64,000 nucleotides of DNA from NCBI RefSeq assembly GCF_028618595.1, contig NZ_JAQITE010000002.1:65560-129559 (forward strand), given 5' to 3'. Shown piece after piece: positions 1 through 9,686 of this stretch. A program made the position numbers and the translations under genes. Within the stretch, counting starts at the first letter, position 1. Every line of letters starts with the position of its first letter. The notes beneath the pieces are model-generated. The model worked only from the letters and a program-made list of their open reading frames with translations. It was not told the DNA's origin and ran no database searches. This stretch comes from Bartonella sp. AU18XJBT (GTDB taxonomy: Bacteria; Pseudomonadota; Alphaproteobacteria; Rhizobiales; Rhizobiaceae).

Positions 1-1329
1 TGCTGATCCACCAATAGGATATCCTGGTTTTTCTTTTGGAACCCATCCATAAAGGTCAAAATGTGCAAAATGTTCAGCTTTTTCAACAAAAGAATTAAGA
101 AATAAAGCAGCCGTTATAGAGCCAGCAAAGCTATTTCCAGTTACATTGTTAAGATCAGCAATTGGTGATGATAACATCTCTTGATAAGGTTTCCAAAGGG
201 GCATTTGCCAAAGAGGATCAAAAACAGTGTGAGCAGATTCAGAAATTTTTTGTGCCCATATTGAATCATTACAATAAAATGCGGGAAGATCTGGTCCTAA
301 TGCTATACGCGCTGCCCCTGTTAAAGTAGCCATACAAAGCATGAATTGTGGACTTTCTTCATCACCATAGGCGAGTGCATCGGCAAGGACAAGTCGCCCT
401 TCAGCATCTGTATTACCTACTTCAACACTTAAGCCTTTACGACTTTTGAGAATATCACCTGGTCGGTAAGCATTGGCAGAAATTGCATTTTCTACAGCTG
501 GAATCAAAACACGTAGACGGAAAGGCAATTTGGCATCCATGATAAGCTTAGCCAATCCCAAAACGTTTGCTCCACCCCCCATGTCTTTTTTCATAAGCAA
601 CATGTTATTGGCTGATTTAATATTGAGCCCTCCCGTATCAAAAGTTACCCCTTTGCCCACCAATGTTATTTTAGGATGATGTTCTTGCCCCCAATATAAT
701 TCAATCAGTCGTGGTGAAGTACTGCCTGCTCGTCCTACGGCATGAATCATTGGAAAGTTATGGGTTAAGAGATCATCTCCACAAATACTTTGGACATGAG
801 CACCATAAGTTTTTCCTAGTTTTCGTGCTTCTTTTTCGAGAGCATCAGGGGTCATATCATTGGCTGGAATATTGATGAGATCACGGACGAAAAAGACAGC
901 TTCATAAATTCGTTGGAGTTCATTAAGATCAATGGCCTCATTGACATGGAAGGATAATGATTTGAAAGAAGAATTTTGACGATAGCGATTAAATTGATAA
1001 CTACCGAATGCTAATCCAAGATAGGCATTTATTTCATCAGAGGTTGTACCTTCTAAATGCCATTGACCAGCAGGAAGTTTTTGAGCAAGACGTCCTGTGA
1101 TAAAGGGATCGTTACCATTGCCAATTCCAAATAAAACTTTTTTTAAATGCCCAGTTTCGTGAGGAACAAAGAGTATTTGTCCTGCTTTACCAGTAAAGTC
1201 ATTAACTTTTATCCATGCTGTTGTTGCCGCATCAAGTGATAGGTTGGCAAGAGTTCTTTGGTTTACCAAGATGATAGGGCAACTGTTATCGATACGCGTT
1301 GAGGCAAAATGAACGTGATAGTGCTGCAT
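1..1329 (-). CDS. Leucyl aminopeptidase, peptidase family M17 (3' end cut by window edge)
   Basis: Cytosolic metallo-exopeptidase that removes N-terminal residues from peptides. The frame reads open from an ATG at 1327-1329 to base 1, giving 443 codons without a stop, so the C-terminus lies outside the window. The M17 signature NTDAEGRLVLADAL is present, and upstream of it is the metal- and lysine-bearing stretch VGKGVTFDTGGLNIKSA; together they carry most of the two-metal site. The N-terminal part (about 130 residues) is the variable M17 domain. The gene begins 14 bp after the stop of coaA on the same strand. Family assignment is firm. Substrate preference (PepA-like or PepB-like) cannot be told from the visible part. 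Confidence 0.93.
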   Translation of the reverse strand, partial: MQHYHVHFASTRIDNSCPIILVNQRTLANLSLDAATTAWIKVNDFTGKAGQILFVPHETGHLKKVLFGIGNGNDPFITGRLAQKLPAGQWHLEGTTSDEINAYLGLAFGSYQFNRYRQNSSFKSLSFHVNEAIDLNELQRIYEAVFFVRDLINIPANDMTPDALEKEARKLGKTYGAHVQSICGDDLLTHNFPMIHAVGRAGSTSPRLIELYWGQEHHPKITLVGKGVTFDTGGLNIKSANNMLLMKKDMGGGANVLGLAKLIMDAKLPFRLRVLIPAVENAISANAYRPGDILKSRKGLSVEVGNTDAEGRLVLADALAYGDEESPQFMLCMATLTGAARIALGPDLPAFYCNDSIWAQKISESAHTVFDPLWQMPLWKPYQEMLSSPIADLNNVTGNSFAGSITAALFLNSFVEKAEHFAHFDLYGWVPKEKPGYPIGGSA

Positions 1330-1342
1330 AGTTATGAGTTCC

Positions 1343-2341
1343 TTATAGTCGTCTAAGTGCGACATACTCGACCAAATGATTTTTTCCTTTTCGTAGAATG
1401 AGATTGGATCGTGGTCGTGTTGGCAATATATTTTCTTGTAAATTTTTTAAATTGATTGTTTGCCAAAGATCCTCAGCGATTTTTGAGGCTTCTTTTTCAC
1501 TGAGCAGAGCATAACGATGAAAATAGGATTCAGGGTTTTGAAAAGCTGTTTTACGCAAACGTTTAAAGCGCTCCAAATACCAGTGACGAATGACTTCTGT
1601 TTCAGCATCGACATAGATTGAAAAATCAAAAAAATCTGATACGAAAGGAATAGCTTTCCCATCTTTAGGAAGATCACTGACCTGTAATACATTAATACCT
1701 TCAATAATTAAAATATCAGGACGATCAATGGTAATTGTCTGATTTTCTAGAACATCATAGGTCATATGTGAGTAAAGCGGGGCACGAACATTTCCGATAC
1801 CTGCTTTTATAGCCGAAAGAAAGCACAGCAATTTTTTAATGTCATAGGAATCAGGAAATCCTTTACGATTCATACGATTTTTTTGCTGTAAGATTGTGTT
1901 AGGATAGAGAAAACCATCCGTTGTAATCAGATCAACTTTAAGGCTCGATGTCCATCGTTTTAACAGTTCTTGAAGAATGCGAGCCGTGGTTGATTTTCCT
2001 ACTGCTACAGAACCAGCAATTCCAATAATAAAGGGCGTTTTTCTACTCTCTTCTTGATGGAGAAACTGCTGACGTTTGTGAAAAAGTTCCTGTACTGCTT
2101 CAACATGGCATGATAACAGACGCGATAAAGAAAGATAAATGCGTTGGACTTCTTTAAGATCGATAGGATCATCAATAGAGCGTAAACGCTTAATTTCATC
2201 AAAAGTCAAAGTAAGAGGTGTGTCTGCACGAAACTCTGACCATTCTTGTGCAGTAAAAACACGATAGGGTGAATATCGGTCAGAAACGGATTTAACCAGA
2301 TTATCTTCCTGATTAATTTTTTGTATAGTCGTATCAATCAT
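1343..2341 (-). CDS. coaA: Type I pantothenate kinase
   Basis: Phosphorylates pantothenate, the first and usually rate-limiting step of coenzyme A synthesis; cytosolic. The 332-residue product has the normal length for the prokaryotic type I enzyme. The P-loop GSVAVGKS lies at residues 110-117, and the core has the type I motifs TTDGFLYPN and IIEGINVLQ. The ATG at 2339-2341 overlaps the TGA of a short upstream frame (ATGA), a coupling arrangement suggesting that a real gene once preceded it. In many Rhizobiales coaA follows the histidine genes; none is seen here. Type I enzymes are normally feedback-inhibited by CoA (family knowledge). Confidence 0.96.
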   Translation of the reverse strand: MIDTTIQKINQEDNLVKSVSDRYSPYRVFTAQEWSEFRADTPLTLTFDEIKRLRSIDDPIDLKEVQRIYLSLSRLLSCHVEAVQELFHKRQQFLHQEESRKTPFIIGIAGSVAVGKSTTARILQELLKRWTSSLKVDLITTDGFLYPNTILQQKNRMNRKGFPDSYDIKKLLCFLSAIKAGIGNVRAPLYSHMTYDVLENQTITIDRPDILIIEGINVLQVSDLPKDGKAIPFVSDFFDFSIYVDAETEVIRHWYLERFKRLRKTAFQNPESYFHRYALLSEKEASKIAEDLWQTINLKNLQENILPTRPRSNLILRKGKNHLVEYVALRRL

Positions 2342-2462
2342 TTGTATTGGCCGAGAATTTTTTGCCGCAGCAATCGATTAAAAGTAGACAGATGAGCGGC
2401 TTGATTTTCAAATAAGTTTTGTTTTGCATACTCTCTTCTTTAAGATAATAGATCATTTTTCA
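2342..2462 (-). pseudogene. Possible 3' remnant of a lost gene coupled to coaA
   Basis: On the minus strand about 30 sense codons end in a TGA that overlaps the coaA start codon as ATGA. The translation is hydrophilic and looks coding (ending [11 protein letters not shown]), but a TAA just upstream closes it and no start or family is recognisable. It could be the decayed tail of a gene that was translationally coupled to coaA, or chance. In related alphaproteobacteria hisE often occupies this position, but I cannot match the residues to HisE. Confidence 0.15.
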
Positions 2463-3452
2463 TTAACTTATAGTCCAGTCATTCCAGTTCGCACGGATTT
2501 GTGCTAATGAGTGCCCTTGCGCTAAAAAAGCCCATAAAAGTAGACGCGCTTTTACGGCTGATAAATAACCAGACATGAGAGCACCAGAAGCAATCATATC
2601 GATTTCTGAGCCTTTATAGCCATAAGTTATACGAGTTGTTGAGCCATTACAACAACGACTAGCAATAATGATTGGTATTTTTTGTGCATATTGTTGTACA
2701 AGGTCTGCTTCTTGAAAACTACAGTGTCCTGCACCAAAACCAGCAATAACAACACCAGCATAATACCCACTTTCGAGGCATAGTTTCATTAATTGTGCAC
2801 CAGATGATAAAGAGGAATAGAGGAGTGCAATTTGATGATCGTGGTTTTGGGGAAGATCAAACGTTGTCGGAAAAAGTTTTTGATCATTGAAATAAATAAG
2901 TTTTCCCTCTAAAATAGTTCCTAAAATACCTGCAAGACCTGATTGAAATGTTTCGACTTTGACGGTATGGCTTTTATAGAGCCAATAAGGTGAATGAATT
3001 GCATCATTTATGACAACGAGAACGCCCCTGTTACGACTTTGTGTGGCTGCTGCGACACGAGTGGCTGCTAAAATGTTAGCGGGGCCGTCTGCGCCTGCTT
3101 CATGAGGCATGCGCATAGCGCCGGTTATGATGAGTGGTTCAGCTTCCTTCCAATAAAGAGAAAGAAAAAAAGCTGTTTCTTCCAGAGTATCAGTCCCTTG
3201 TGTTAAAACAATACCTTCTGCACCAGCATTTATTTGTTGTTTTGCCCACTCGATTATTTCAAAAAGAATTTGAAACGATAAAGATCCACTTGGTATTTGC
3301 ATTAATGTCTGTGCATGAATATCAGCAACGTTATTTAAATCAGGAACACTTTTTATGAGGTTATCTGAAGTTAAAGTCGGTTGCATGTGACCAAAACGAT
3401 CAGCAGTCATTGCAATTGTTCCACCTAAGGTTCCTATGGCTATTTTTTTCAT
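2463..3452 (-). CDS. L-asparaginase (type I/II family)
   Basis: Hydrolyses asparagine to aspartate and ammonia. The 329-residue protein has both family signatures: GTLGGTIAM near the N-terminus (nucleophile Thr12) and TQGTDTLEE at residues 84-92, which holds the second catalytic Thr-Asp pair. No signal peptide is visible; the N-terminus MKKIAIGTLGG leads straight into the first strand, so the enzyme is probably cytosolic. The ATG at 3450-3452 is preceded by AGAGGA. It is divergent from hslV, with a 220-bp shared intergenic region. Confidence 0.93.
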   Translation of the reverse strand: MKKIAIGTLGGTIAMTADRFGHMQPTLTSDNLIKSVPDLNNVADIHAQTLMQIPSGSLSFQILFEIIEWAKQQINAGAEGIVLTQGTDTLEETAFFLSLYWKEAEPLIITGAMRMPHEAGADGPANILAATRVAAATQSRNRGVLVVINDAIHSPYWLYKSHTVKVETFQSGLAGILGTILEGKLIYFNDQKLFPTTFDLPQNHDHQIALLYSSLSSGAQLMKLCLESGYYAGVVIAGFGAGHCSFQEADLVQQYAQKIPIIIASRCCNGSTTRITYGYKGSEIDMIASGALMSGYLSAVKARLLLWAFLAQGHSLAQIRANWNDWTIS

Positions 3453-3509
3453 AATTTTCCTCTAAAAGGCACAAACTGTTTATATAAAGCTATTTAGCAG
3501 TAATTTACA

Positions 3510-3538
3510 TTGACAACAATGATATCATTTTTCCATTT
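3510..3538 (+). promoter_or_regulatory. Candidate hslVU promoter
   Basis: A perfect TTGACA at 3510-3515 is followed 17 bp later by CCATTT at 3533-3538. A CCAT-type -10 resembles the heat-shock (RpoH) promoters of alphaproteobacteria, which would fit hslVU, but the -35 is equally that of a housekeeping promoter. It would leave a leader of about 130 nt before the hslV ATG. This is pattern matching only. Confidence 0.3.
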
Positions 3539-3672
3539 TCAACAAATTGAGTTATGCTGAATCATTGTGTTTTGTTGTATATGTTCTTAAATAGGACAAT
3601 AGTAATTGAGTTTTACATTGTATGAAAAGAAATCAATATTAAAAAGTAAAGTTAATATTAAGGAGTTCCCTT

Positions 3673-4254
3673 ATGACAGAACATAAGCCAGACATAATGT
3701 ATGGTACAACAATTATTACGGTACGAAAAGGTGGCAAAGTCGTGATGGCCGGTGATGGTCAGGTCTCTCTTGGACAGACAATTATGAAAGGCAATGCACG
3801 TAAAGTGCGTCGTCTTGGAAAGAACGGAGTGGTTATTGCTGGTTTTGCAGGTGCTACGGCAGATGCTTTCACATTACTGGAAAGATTGGAAACAAAGCTT
3901 GAGCAGTATCCTGATCAGCTTATGCGTGCATGTGTCGAACTTGCAAAAGATTGGCGAACAGATCGCTATTTGCGTCGTCTCGAAGCAATGATGCTCGTGG
4001 CTGATAAGAAAGTAACTTTGGCTCTAACAGGGCTTGGTGATGTTTTAGAACCAGAAGATGGGGTTATGGCAATTGGCTCTGGAGGAAATTTTGCTCTTTC
4101 AGCAGCGCGTTCACTTATGGATTTGGATTTAGATGCAGAAACTATTGCTCGTAAAGCTATGGCTATTGCCGCTAAAATTTGTGTTTACACCAATGATCAT
4201 TTTACGATTGAAACATTGGATGCAGAATTATCTTCTTTAGAGAAAGCTATTTAA
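3673..4254 (+). CDS. hslV: ATP-dependent protease HslV, peptidase subunit
   Basis: Proteolytic subunit of the HslUV (ClpYQ) machine, a proteasome-like threonine peptidase. The 193-residue product begins with an 11-residue propeptide ending in Tyr-Gly, followed by [13 protein letters not shown]. Thr12 is the expected N-terminal nucleophile after cleavage. The motif [20 protein letters not shown] is typical of the family. The start has an AAGGAG ribosome site 8 nt upstream. The TAA stop abuts the ATG of hslU, so the two are co-transcribed and probably coupled. Heat-shock control is usual in the family. Confidence 0.97.
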   Translation: MTEHKPDIMYGTTIITVRKGGKVVMAGDGQVSLGQTIMKGNARKVRRLGKNGVVIAGFAGATADAFTLLERLETKLEQYPDQLMRACVELAKDWRTDRYLRRLEAMMLVADKKVTLALTGLGDVLEPEDGVMAIGSGGNFALSAARSLMDLDLDAETIARKAMAIAAKICVYTNDHFTIETLDAELSSLEKAI

Positions 4255-5565
4255 ATGTGTGTTGTATTTTCCCCTCGTGAGACTGTTTCTGAACTTGATC
4301 GTTTTATTATTGGCCAAAATGATGCCAAACGCTCTGTAGCTATTGCACTGCGCAATCGGTGGCGTAGACAACAACTTGATGAGCCGATGCGTGAAGAAGT
4401 TATGCCAAAAAATATTTTAATGATAGGGCCAACAGGTGTTGGTAAAACTGGTATTGCACGTCGCTTAGCAAAACTTTCTGGAGCACCCTTCGTTAAAGTA
4501 GAAGCAACTAAATTTACTGAAGTTGGTTATGTGGGACGTGATGTTGAGCAAATTATTCGAGACCTTGTTGAAATTTCTATTTCTCTTGTGCGTGAAAAGA
4601 AACGGGATGAAATAAAAGAAAAGGCTCACGTGAATGCTGAAGAGCGCGTTTTAGACGCCCTTGTTGGTAAAACAGCCAGCCCCGCTACCCGTGATAGTTT
4701 TCGCAAAAAATTGCGTGAAGGTGAATTGGATGAGAAAGAGATTGAAATTGAAGTTGCCGATAATAATAGCAATAGTGCTTCAACCTTTGATATTCCTGGT
4801 ATGCCTGGGGCACAAATGGGTATTATGAATTTATCAGATATTTTGGGCAAAATGGGCAGTCGTACAAAAGTCCGTAAGACAACAGTAAGGGATGCTTTTA
4901 AGCCGCTCATTGATGATGAATCTGAAAAACTCCTTGATCAGGAGCAAATTATTCAAGAAGCGCTTCGTGTTGCTGAAAATGACGGTATTGTTTTTATTGA
5001 TGAGATTGATAAAATTGCAACTAGGGATGGTGGAGTTAGTGCTGCGGTTTCGCGTGAGGGCGTTCAGCGTGATCTTTTGCCTTTGGTTGAAGGAACAACA
5101 GTTAGTACGAAATATGGGCAAATCAAAACAGATCATATTCTTTTTATTGCTTCAGGTGCATTTCATGTTTCTAAGCCATCTGATTTATTACCGGAACTTC
5201 AAGGACGTTTGCCCATCCGTGTGGAGCTCAACCCTTTAACAAGAGAAGATTTACGGCGCATTCTAACAGAACCAGAAGCTAGTTTGATTAAGCAATATAT
5301 TGCTCTTATGGCAACAGAAGAGGTTCATTTGGAAATTACTGATGATGCAATTGATGCTTTAGCAGATATTGCTGTAGATTTAAATGCAAGGATTGAAAAT
5401 ATAGGGGCACGTCGTTTGCAAACAGTGATGGAGCGCGTTTTGGATGAAATTTCTTTCACGGCACCTGATAAAGCTGGAACATCGTTTACAATTGATGCCG
5501 ATTATGTGAGAAAATCTATTGGCGAGCTTGCTGCTGATATCGATCTTTCACGTTTTATTCTTTGA
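4255..5565 (+). CDS. hslU: ATP-dependent protease HslU, AAA+ unfoldase subunit
   Basis: Hexameric AAA+ ATPase that unfolds substrates and feeds them to HslV. The 436-residue length is normal. Walker A is GPTGVGKT at residues 58-65; Walker B is GIVFIDEID; the intermediate I-domain lies between them. The C-terminal tail DIDLSRFIL is the segment that inserts into HslV pockets in characterised HslUV. The start codon directly follows the hslV stop with no gap. It converges on rsmC, whose stop lies only about 20 bp beyond. Confidence 0.97.
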   Translation: MCVVFSPRETVSELDRFIIGQNDAKRSVAIALRNRWRRQQLDEPMREEVMPKNILMIGPTGVGKTGIARRLAKLSGAPFVKVEATKFTEVGYVGRDVEQIIRDLVEISISLVREKKRDEIKEKAHVNAEERVLDALVGKTASPATRDSFRKKLREGELDEKEIEIEVADNNSNSASTFDIPGMPGAQMGIMNLSDILGKMGSRTKVRKTTVRDAFKPLIDDESEKLLDQEQIIQEALRVAENDGIVFIDEIDKIATRDGGVSAAVSREGVQRDLLPLVEGTTVSTKYGQIKTDHILFIASGAFHVSKPSDLLPELQGRLPIRVELNPLTREDLRRILTEPEASLIKQYIALMATEEVHLEITDDAIDALADIAVDLNARIENIGARRLQTVMERVLDEISFTAPDKAGTSFTIDADYVRKSIGELAADIDLSRFIL

Positions 5566-5584
5566 AAGTTATCGCTTGTTTTCT

Positions 5585-6613
5585 TTATCTACGCGCTTCA
5601 ATAATTTTGAAACCAAGGGCTTGTTCATGTATCAACACTGTGCGGAAAATGTTTTTTAATAATGTTTCATAAGGCAGGTGGCGGTTTGCAACAAAAAGCA
5701 GACGGCCGCCTGGTTTTAAGCACTTTGCAGCATTTATAATAAAATTTTTTCCTAATGAAACATCTGTCGTTTGTTGTGTGTGAAACGGTGGATTTGAAAT
5801 GATTGTGTCATACAGATTTGTGATAGGTTCATGCACAAGGTCATGCCAATAAAAATGAATTGAAAAAGGAGCTGTTATGGATTTCAGGTGCTGTTTTGCT
5901 GCTGTCAAAGCGTTGTAGTCTGCTTCATAAAGGTCGAGAGTGGTGAGTTTTTCACTTCTTTCAAGTGCAACGTGAGAAAGATAGCCCCATCCAGCACCAA
6001 AATCAGCCGTTTTTCCAGAAATAACTTTGAGCATATAAGAAGCAAGCGCAGCAGATCCTGGATCAATACGTCCGTGTGAGAACATACCAGAAGTGGTTTG
6101 AAATTTATCAAAATTGAGCGGTGGTGAGCGTAATTGCGCAATGTTATGTCTCTCAATTTGTTGAGGAACTTGCAACCAAAATACAAGACCATGATTTTTA
6201 GATAATTTATTGGTGATGGGCACAATTGTTTTGACCCATTTCATCATTGAAGCAGCACCAGCAGTTTTATTCCCACTGATTACAATCCATCCATTGGGTT
6301 TAACGCATTCTAATAAATCAAGAAAACAATTTTGGTTAAAACCACGATATTTGCTCAAATGTAAAAATGCACCATCATAGCTGAAGGTTTTGTCTATTTG
6401 AGGAGAGCAGTGAAATTGAGTATCGACAAATTTTAAAAAATCTGGTCGCCAAGGCGTAATAACTTTTAAATTTTGTGCCCATTCTGGAGCGGGAATTTCT
6501 GTTAAACCGAAACTTAGCCAACATTGGTTTGGATCAGGATACGGGAGTTCATGATTTTCAAAAGGCAAAAATAATAACACATATGACTCTTTCAAAGAAA
6601 AATGCCACTCCAA
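5585..6613 (-). CDS. rsmC: Class I SAM methyltransferase, RsmC-like (16S rRNA m2G1207)
   Basis: Probable 16S rRNA guanine-N2 methyltransferase. The 342-residue product has the two-lobed RsmC arrangement: a degenerate N-terminal methyltransferase-like half and an active C-terminal half with the SAM loop DFGAGWGYLS and the catalytic NPPFH motif. The start is unclear. The longest frame begins with TTG at 6611-6613 (upstream in frame there is a stop and no ATG), and that codon sits inside the hairpin that terminates pnp; a second TTG six codons in is an alternative. Family call is firm; the exact guanine target is inferred by homology. Confidence 0.85.
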   Translation of the reverse strand: MEWHFSLKESYVLLFLPFENHELPYPDPNQCWLSFGLTEIPAPEWAQNLKVITPWRPDFLKFVDTQFHCSPQIDKTFSYDGAFLHLSKYRGFNQNCFLDLLECVKPNGWIVISGNKTAGAASMMKWVKTIVPITNKLSKNHGLVFWLQVPQQIERHNIAQLRSPPLNFDKFQTTSGMFSHGRIDPGSAALASYMLKVISGKTADFGAGWGYLSHVALERSEKLTTLDLYEADYNALTAAKQHLKSITAPFSIHFYWHDLVHEPITNLYDTIISNPPFHTQQTTDVSLGKNFIINAAKCLKPGGRLLFVANRHLPYETLLKNIFRTVLIHEQALGFKIIEARR

Positions 6614-6629
6614 TGTTGGGATGGCATTT
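6595..6629 (-). terminator. Rho-independent terminator of pnp
   Basis: On the minus strand AAATGCCATCCC, a short loop, and GGAGTGGCATTT form a stem with one mismatch, followed by a T-rich tract. It lies just after the pnp stop and covers the proposed rsmC start. Confidence 0.6.
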
Positions 6630-6652
6630 CATGATACGCTAAGAGGAAAAAC

Positions 6653-8848
6653 TTACTCTTCTTTTTTCTTACGGCGGCGCTTATTTTCAGGTTGTTTTTT
6701 TTCATCCACGCACGTTTCTTCATTTATCGCTTTATCACCGGTGATTTCCTTTCCGGTTTTTTGATCAACAACCTTCATTGATAACCGAACTTTTCCACGC
6801 TCATCAAAGCCCATTAATTTAACCCAAACTTTGTCACCTTCTTTTACAATATCGGTTGTTTTGGTGACGCGTTCTGATGCAAGCTGAGAGATATGAACGA
6901 GTCCATCACGAGAACCAAAGAAGTTTATAAATGCACCAAATTCTGCGGTTTTTACAACTGTTCCTTGGTAGATAGTACCAACTTCAGGCTCATCAACAAT
7001 AGAATGGATCCAGCGTTTTGCTGCTTCAATGGTTTTAGCATCAGCAGAAGCAATTTTAATGGTACCATCATCTTCAATATTAATTTTTGCTCCAGTTTGT
7101 TCCACGATTTCCCGAATAACTTTACCACCAGAGCCGATAACATCCCGGATTTTATCGACAGAAATATTCATAACTTCGATTCGTGGAGAAAATTCACTCA
7201 GCTCAGCACGTGCACTGGTTAAAGCTTTTGCCATCTCATTAAGGATATGGATTCTGCCACCTTTAGCTTGTTCAAGCGCGATTTTCATAATCTCTTCGGT
7301 AATACCATCAATTTTGATATCCATTTGCAAGGCAGTAATACCATTTTCTGTTCCTGCGACTTTAAAATCCATATCTCCAAGATGATCTTCATCCCCTAAA
7401 ATATCAGAAAGAACAGCAAAGCGTTCTCCTTCTTTAATCAAGCCCATAGCAATACCAGCAACAGGGCGTGCTAAAGGAACACCAGCATCCATGAGAGCAA
7501 GTGAGGTCCCACAAACCGTTGCCATAGAAGAAGATCCATTGGATTCAGTAATTTCTGAGACAGCACGAATGGTATAGGGAAAAGATTCTTTCGTTGGCAA
7601 CATGGGGTGAATTGCCCGCCATGCCAATTTACCATGTCCAATTTCGCGACGACCAGGAGAACCAAGGCGTCCTGTTTCACCCACTGAAAATGGTGGGAAA
7701 TTGTAATGGAGAAGGAATGTTTCCTTATACATTCCCGTTAAGGAATCAACATATTGTTCATCTTCACCAGTTCCTAGTGTTGCAACGACAATAGCTTGTG
7801 TTTCTCCGCGGGTAAAGAGTGCTGATCCATGTGTGCGGGGTAAAATACTTACTTCTGATTGGATAGGGCGCACGGTAGAAAGATTGCGTCCATCAATCCG
7901 CTTTTGGGTATCAAGAATGTTCCCGCGAACAATTTTTGCTTGCAACTGTTTAAATACGGTTGCAATTTGATCGGTACTGAACTTACAGTCTTCTTCTGTT
8001 TCTGGCATAAATTTATTGAGGATTTCTGTCTTTAGTGCATCAATTGCAGCATAACGTTCTTGCTTATCAGTAATTGTGTAAGCTTTTCGTATATCCTGTT
8101 CTGCCATTTTCTGCATTGCTTTTTCAAGTTCAGAAAGATCTTCAGGAACAAAATCACGAGGATCTTTTGCAGCAACTTCAGCAAGCTTTATAATGGCATC
8201 AAGGACGGGTTGAAGGCCTTTGTGACCAAACATTACGGCACCCAACATGATATCTTCCGGTAATTCTTGTGCTTCTGATTCAACCATCAAAACAGCACTT
8301 TCTGTTCCAGCAACAACAAGATCAAGTTTTGTTTCAGGCATTTCATCGATATGAGGATTGAGAACATATTGTCCATTACAATAGCCAACGCGGGCACCTG
8401 CTATAGGGCCCATGAAAGGAACACCTGACAGGGTTAATGCGGCAGAAGATGCAATCATCGCAAGGATATCGGGATTATTTTCGAGATCATGCTGTATAAC
8501 GGAAACAATAACTTGTGTATCATTTTTATATCCCTCAACGAAAAGGGGACGAATTGGACGATCAATCAAACGTGAAACCAAAGTTTCATTTTCACTTGGT
8601 CGACTTTCACGTTTTAAATAGCCCCCAGGTATTCTACCAACAGCATAGGATTTTTCTTGATAATTAACAGTGAGTGGAAAAAAATCCTGGTCTGGTTTTG
8701 GACTTCTGGCTGATACAACGGTTGCTAAGACAATAGTTTCTCCATAGGTAGCAATCACTGCACCATCAGCTTGACGTGCTATTTTCCCTGTCTCAAGGGT
8801 GAGAGGACGCCCGGCCCATTCAATTTCTATCTTGTGCGTTTTGAACAT
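6653..8848 (-). CDS. pnp: Polynucleotide phosphorylase
   Basis: 3'-5' phosphorolytic exoribonuclease of mRNA decay. The 731-residue product has the full domain order: two RNase PH domains (residues about 1-230 and 310-545, the second with the phosphate-binding [12 protein letters not shown]-type stretch reading [17 protein letters not shown]), then KH ([15 protein letters not shown], about residues 563-577) and S1 ([16 protein letters not shown], about 630-645). A lysine/arginine-rich tail ends it (KRRRKKKEE). The ATG has AAGGAT upstream. It follows rpsO, the classic pairing in proteobacteria. Confidence 0.97.
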   Translation of the reverse strand: MFKTHKIEIEWAGRPLTLETGKIARQADGAVIATYGETIVLATVVSARSPKPDQDFFPLTVNYQEKSYAVGRIPGGYLKRESRPSENETLVSRLIDRPIRPLFVEGYKNDTQVIVSVIQHDLENNPDILAMIASSAALTLSGVPFMGPIAGARVGYCNGQYVLNPHIDEMPETKLDLVVAGTESAVLMVESEAQELPEDIMLGAVMFGHKGLQPVLDAIIKLAEVAAKDPRDFVPEDLSELEKAMQKMAEQDIRKAYTITDKQERYAAIDALKTEILNKFMPETEEDCKFSTDQIATVFKQLQAKIVRGNILDTQKRIDGRNLSTVRPIQSEVSILPRTHGSALFTRGETQAIVVATLGTGEDEQYVDSLTGMYKETFLLHYNFPPFSVGETGRLGSPGRREIGHGKLAWRAIHPMLPTKESFPYTIRAVSEITESNGSSSMATVCGTSLALMDAGVPLARPVAGIAMGLIKEGERFAVLSDILGDEDHLGDMDFKVAGTENGITALQMDIKIDGITEEIMKIALEQAKGGRIHILNEMAKALTSARAELSEFSPRIEVMNISVDKIRDVIGSGGKVIREIVEQTGAKINIEDDGTIKIASADAKTIEAAKRWIHSIVDEPEVGTIYQGTVVKTAEFGAFINFFGSRDGLVHISQLASERVTKTTDIVKEGDKVWVKLMGFDERGKVRLSMKVVDQKTGKEITGDKAINEETCVDEKKQPENKRRRKKKEE

Positions 8849-9060
8849 TTTTTATCCTTAATGACCAGTGTTTAAATCTTTGATTGCTCACATTCTGGTT
8901 TTGCGTAGCATATTTCCAAGCTCTGGGGTGGACAACATACTTTTTATCTTTGTTACGAGAAAAGAGAAGTAAACTGCCTTAAATGCGAAACGATGATGAG
9001 CAGTCCTATCCCATAATAACTTGTCAGTTTTTAAAATTCTTAATTAAAAGCAACACGTTG

Positions 9061-9099
9061 AAAAAATGGGTGGTTTTTTAAAACACCACCACCATTTTT
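9061..9099 (-). terminator. Rho-independent terminator of rpsO
   Basis: On the minus strand, directly after the rpsO stop, AATGGTGGTGGT pairs with ACCACCCATT across an A/T loop, and a run of T follows. There may be read-through to pnp, since rpsO-pnp is usually one operon. Confidence 0.6.
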
Positions 9100-9102
9100 C
9101 TT

Positions 9103-9372
9103 TTAGCGACGCAAACCTAACTTCTTGATAAGTGTCTGATAACGATTTTGGTCAACTCCTTTAAGATAATCAAGAAGGCGCCGGCGTTGAGACACCATCT
9201 TCAAAAGACCACGACGAGAATGATTATCCTTTTTGTGAGATTTAAAGTGGTTTGTTAAATTAGAAATACGTTCAGAAAGTACAGCAATCTGTACTTCTGG
9301 TGATCCTGTATCACCAACTTTGTTTGCGTATTCTGCGACAAGAGCTTGTTTACGTTCAGCTGTAATCGACAT
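9103..9372 (-). CDS. rpsO: 30S ribosomal protein S15
   Basis: Primary 16S rRNA-binding protein of the small-subunit platform. Starting at the ATG at 9370-9372 gives exactly the usual 89 residues, [12 protein letters not shown] to KLGLRR. An in-frame ATG 13 codons upstream would add a non-conserved leader and lacks a ribosome site, whereas AGAAAGGA lies just before the chosen start. Conserved segments include [14 protein letters not shown] and [20 protein letters not shown]. The leader carries a short perfect hairpin at 9456-9472. Confidence 0.97.
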   Translation of the reverse strand: MSITAERKQALVAEYANKVGDTGSPEVQIAVLSERISNLTNHFKSHKKDNHSRRGLLKMVSQRRRLLDYLKGVDQNRYQTLIKKLGLRR

Positions 9373-9455
9373 CGTATTATCCTTTCTAAAAACGAAGAAA
9401 CATAAAGTCACCCATAGCCGAGATGTCGTTCAGCAAGGGTCTGTGAGGAAACAAG

Positions 9456-9472
9456 AAGAGTCGAAGACTCTT
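9456..9472 (-). promoter_or_regulatory. Hairpin in the rpsO leader
   Basis: AAGAGTC and GACTCTT form a perfect 7-bp stem with a 3-nt loop, about 85 nt upstream of the rpsO start on the same strand. S15 represses its own mRNA in several bacteria through leader structures; whether this stem takes part is inference. Confidence 0.3.
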
Positions 9473-9518
9473 ACCTATTTTCGTCCTTATATAGGAAAGA
9501 AGGTTAAAATACTAGTCC

Positions 9519-9547
9519 TTGACAGCATTTTGAAGTCTTTCTTTAAA
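9519..9547 (+). promoter_or_regulatory. Candidate promoter for the MFS gene
   Basis: CTTGACA (TTGACA at 9519-9524) is followed after 17 bp by TTTAAA at 9542-9547. The -35 is the extended CTTGAC form common in Rhizobiales. It points toward the MFS gene at 9687. Confidence 0.4.
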
Positions 9548-9686
9548 TAAAAGCTTTTGTTTTGAAATATTGATTTAAATAGAGTTTTATGAGAAGTCTT
9601 TTAAAGAATTATGCATCCTTTTGATACAAAGATTATGAGCGCGTGTGTGGTAACAAAGATGATAAATACCGATTTGGAGGGAAAAG

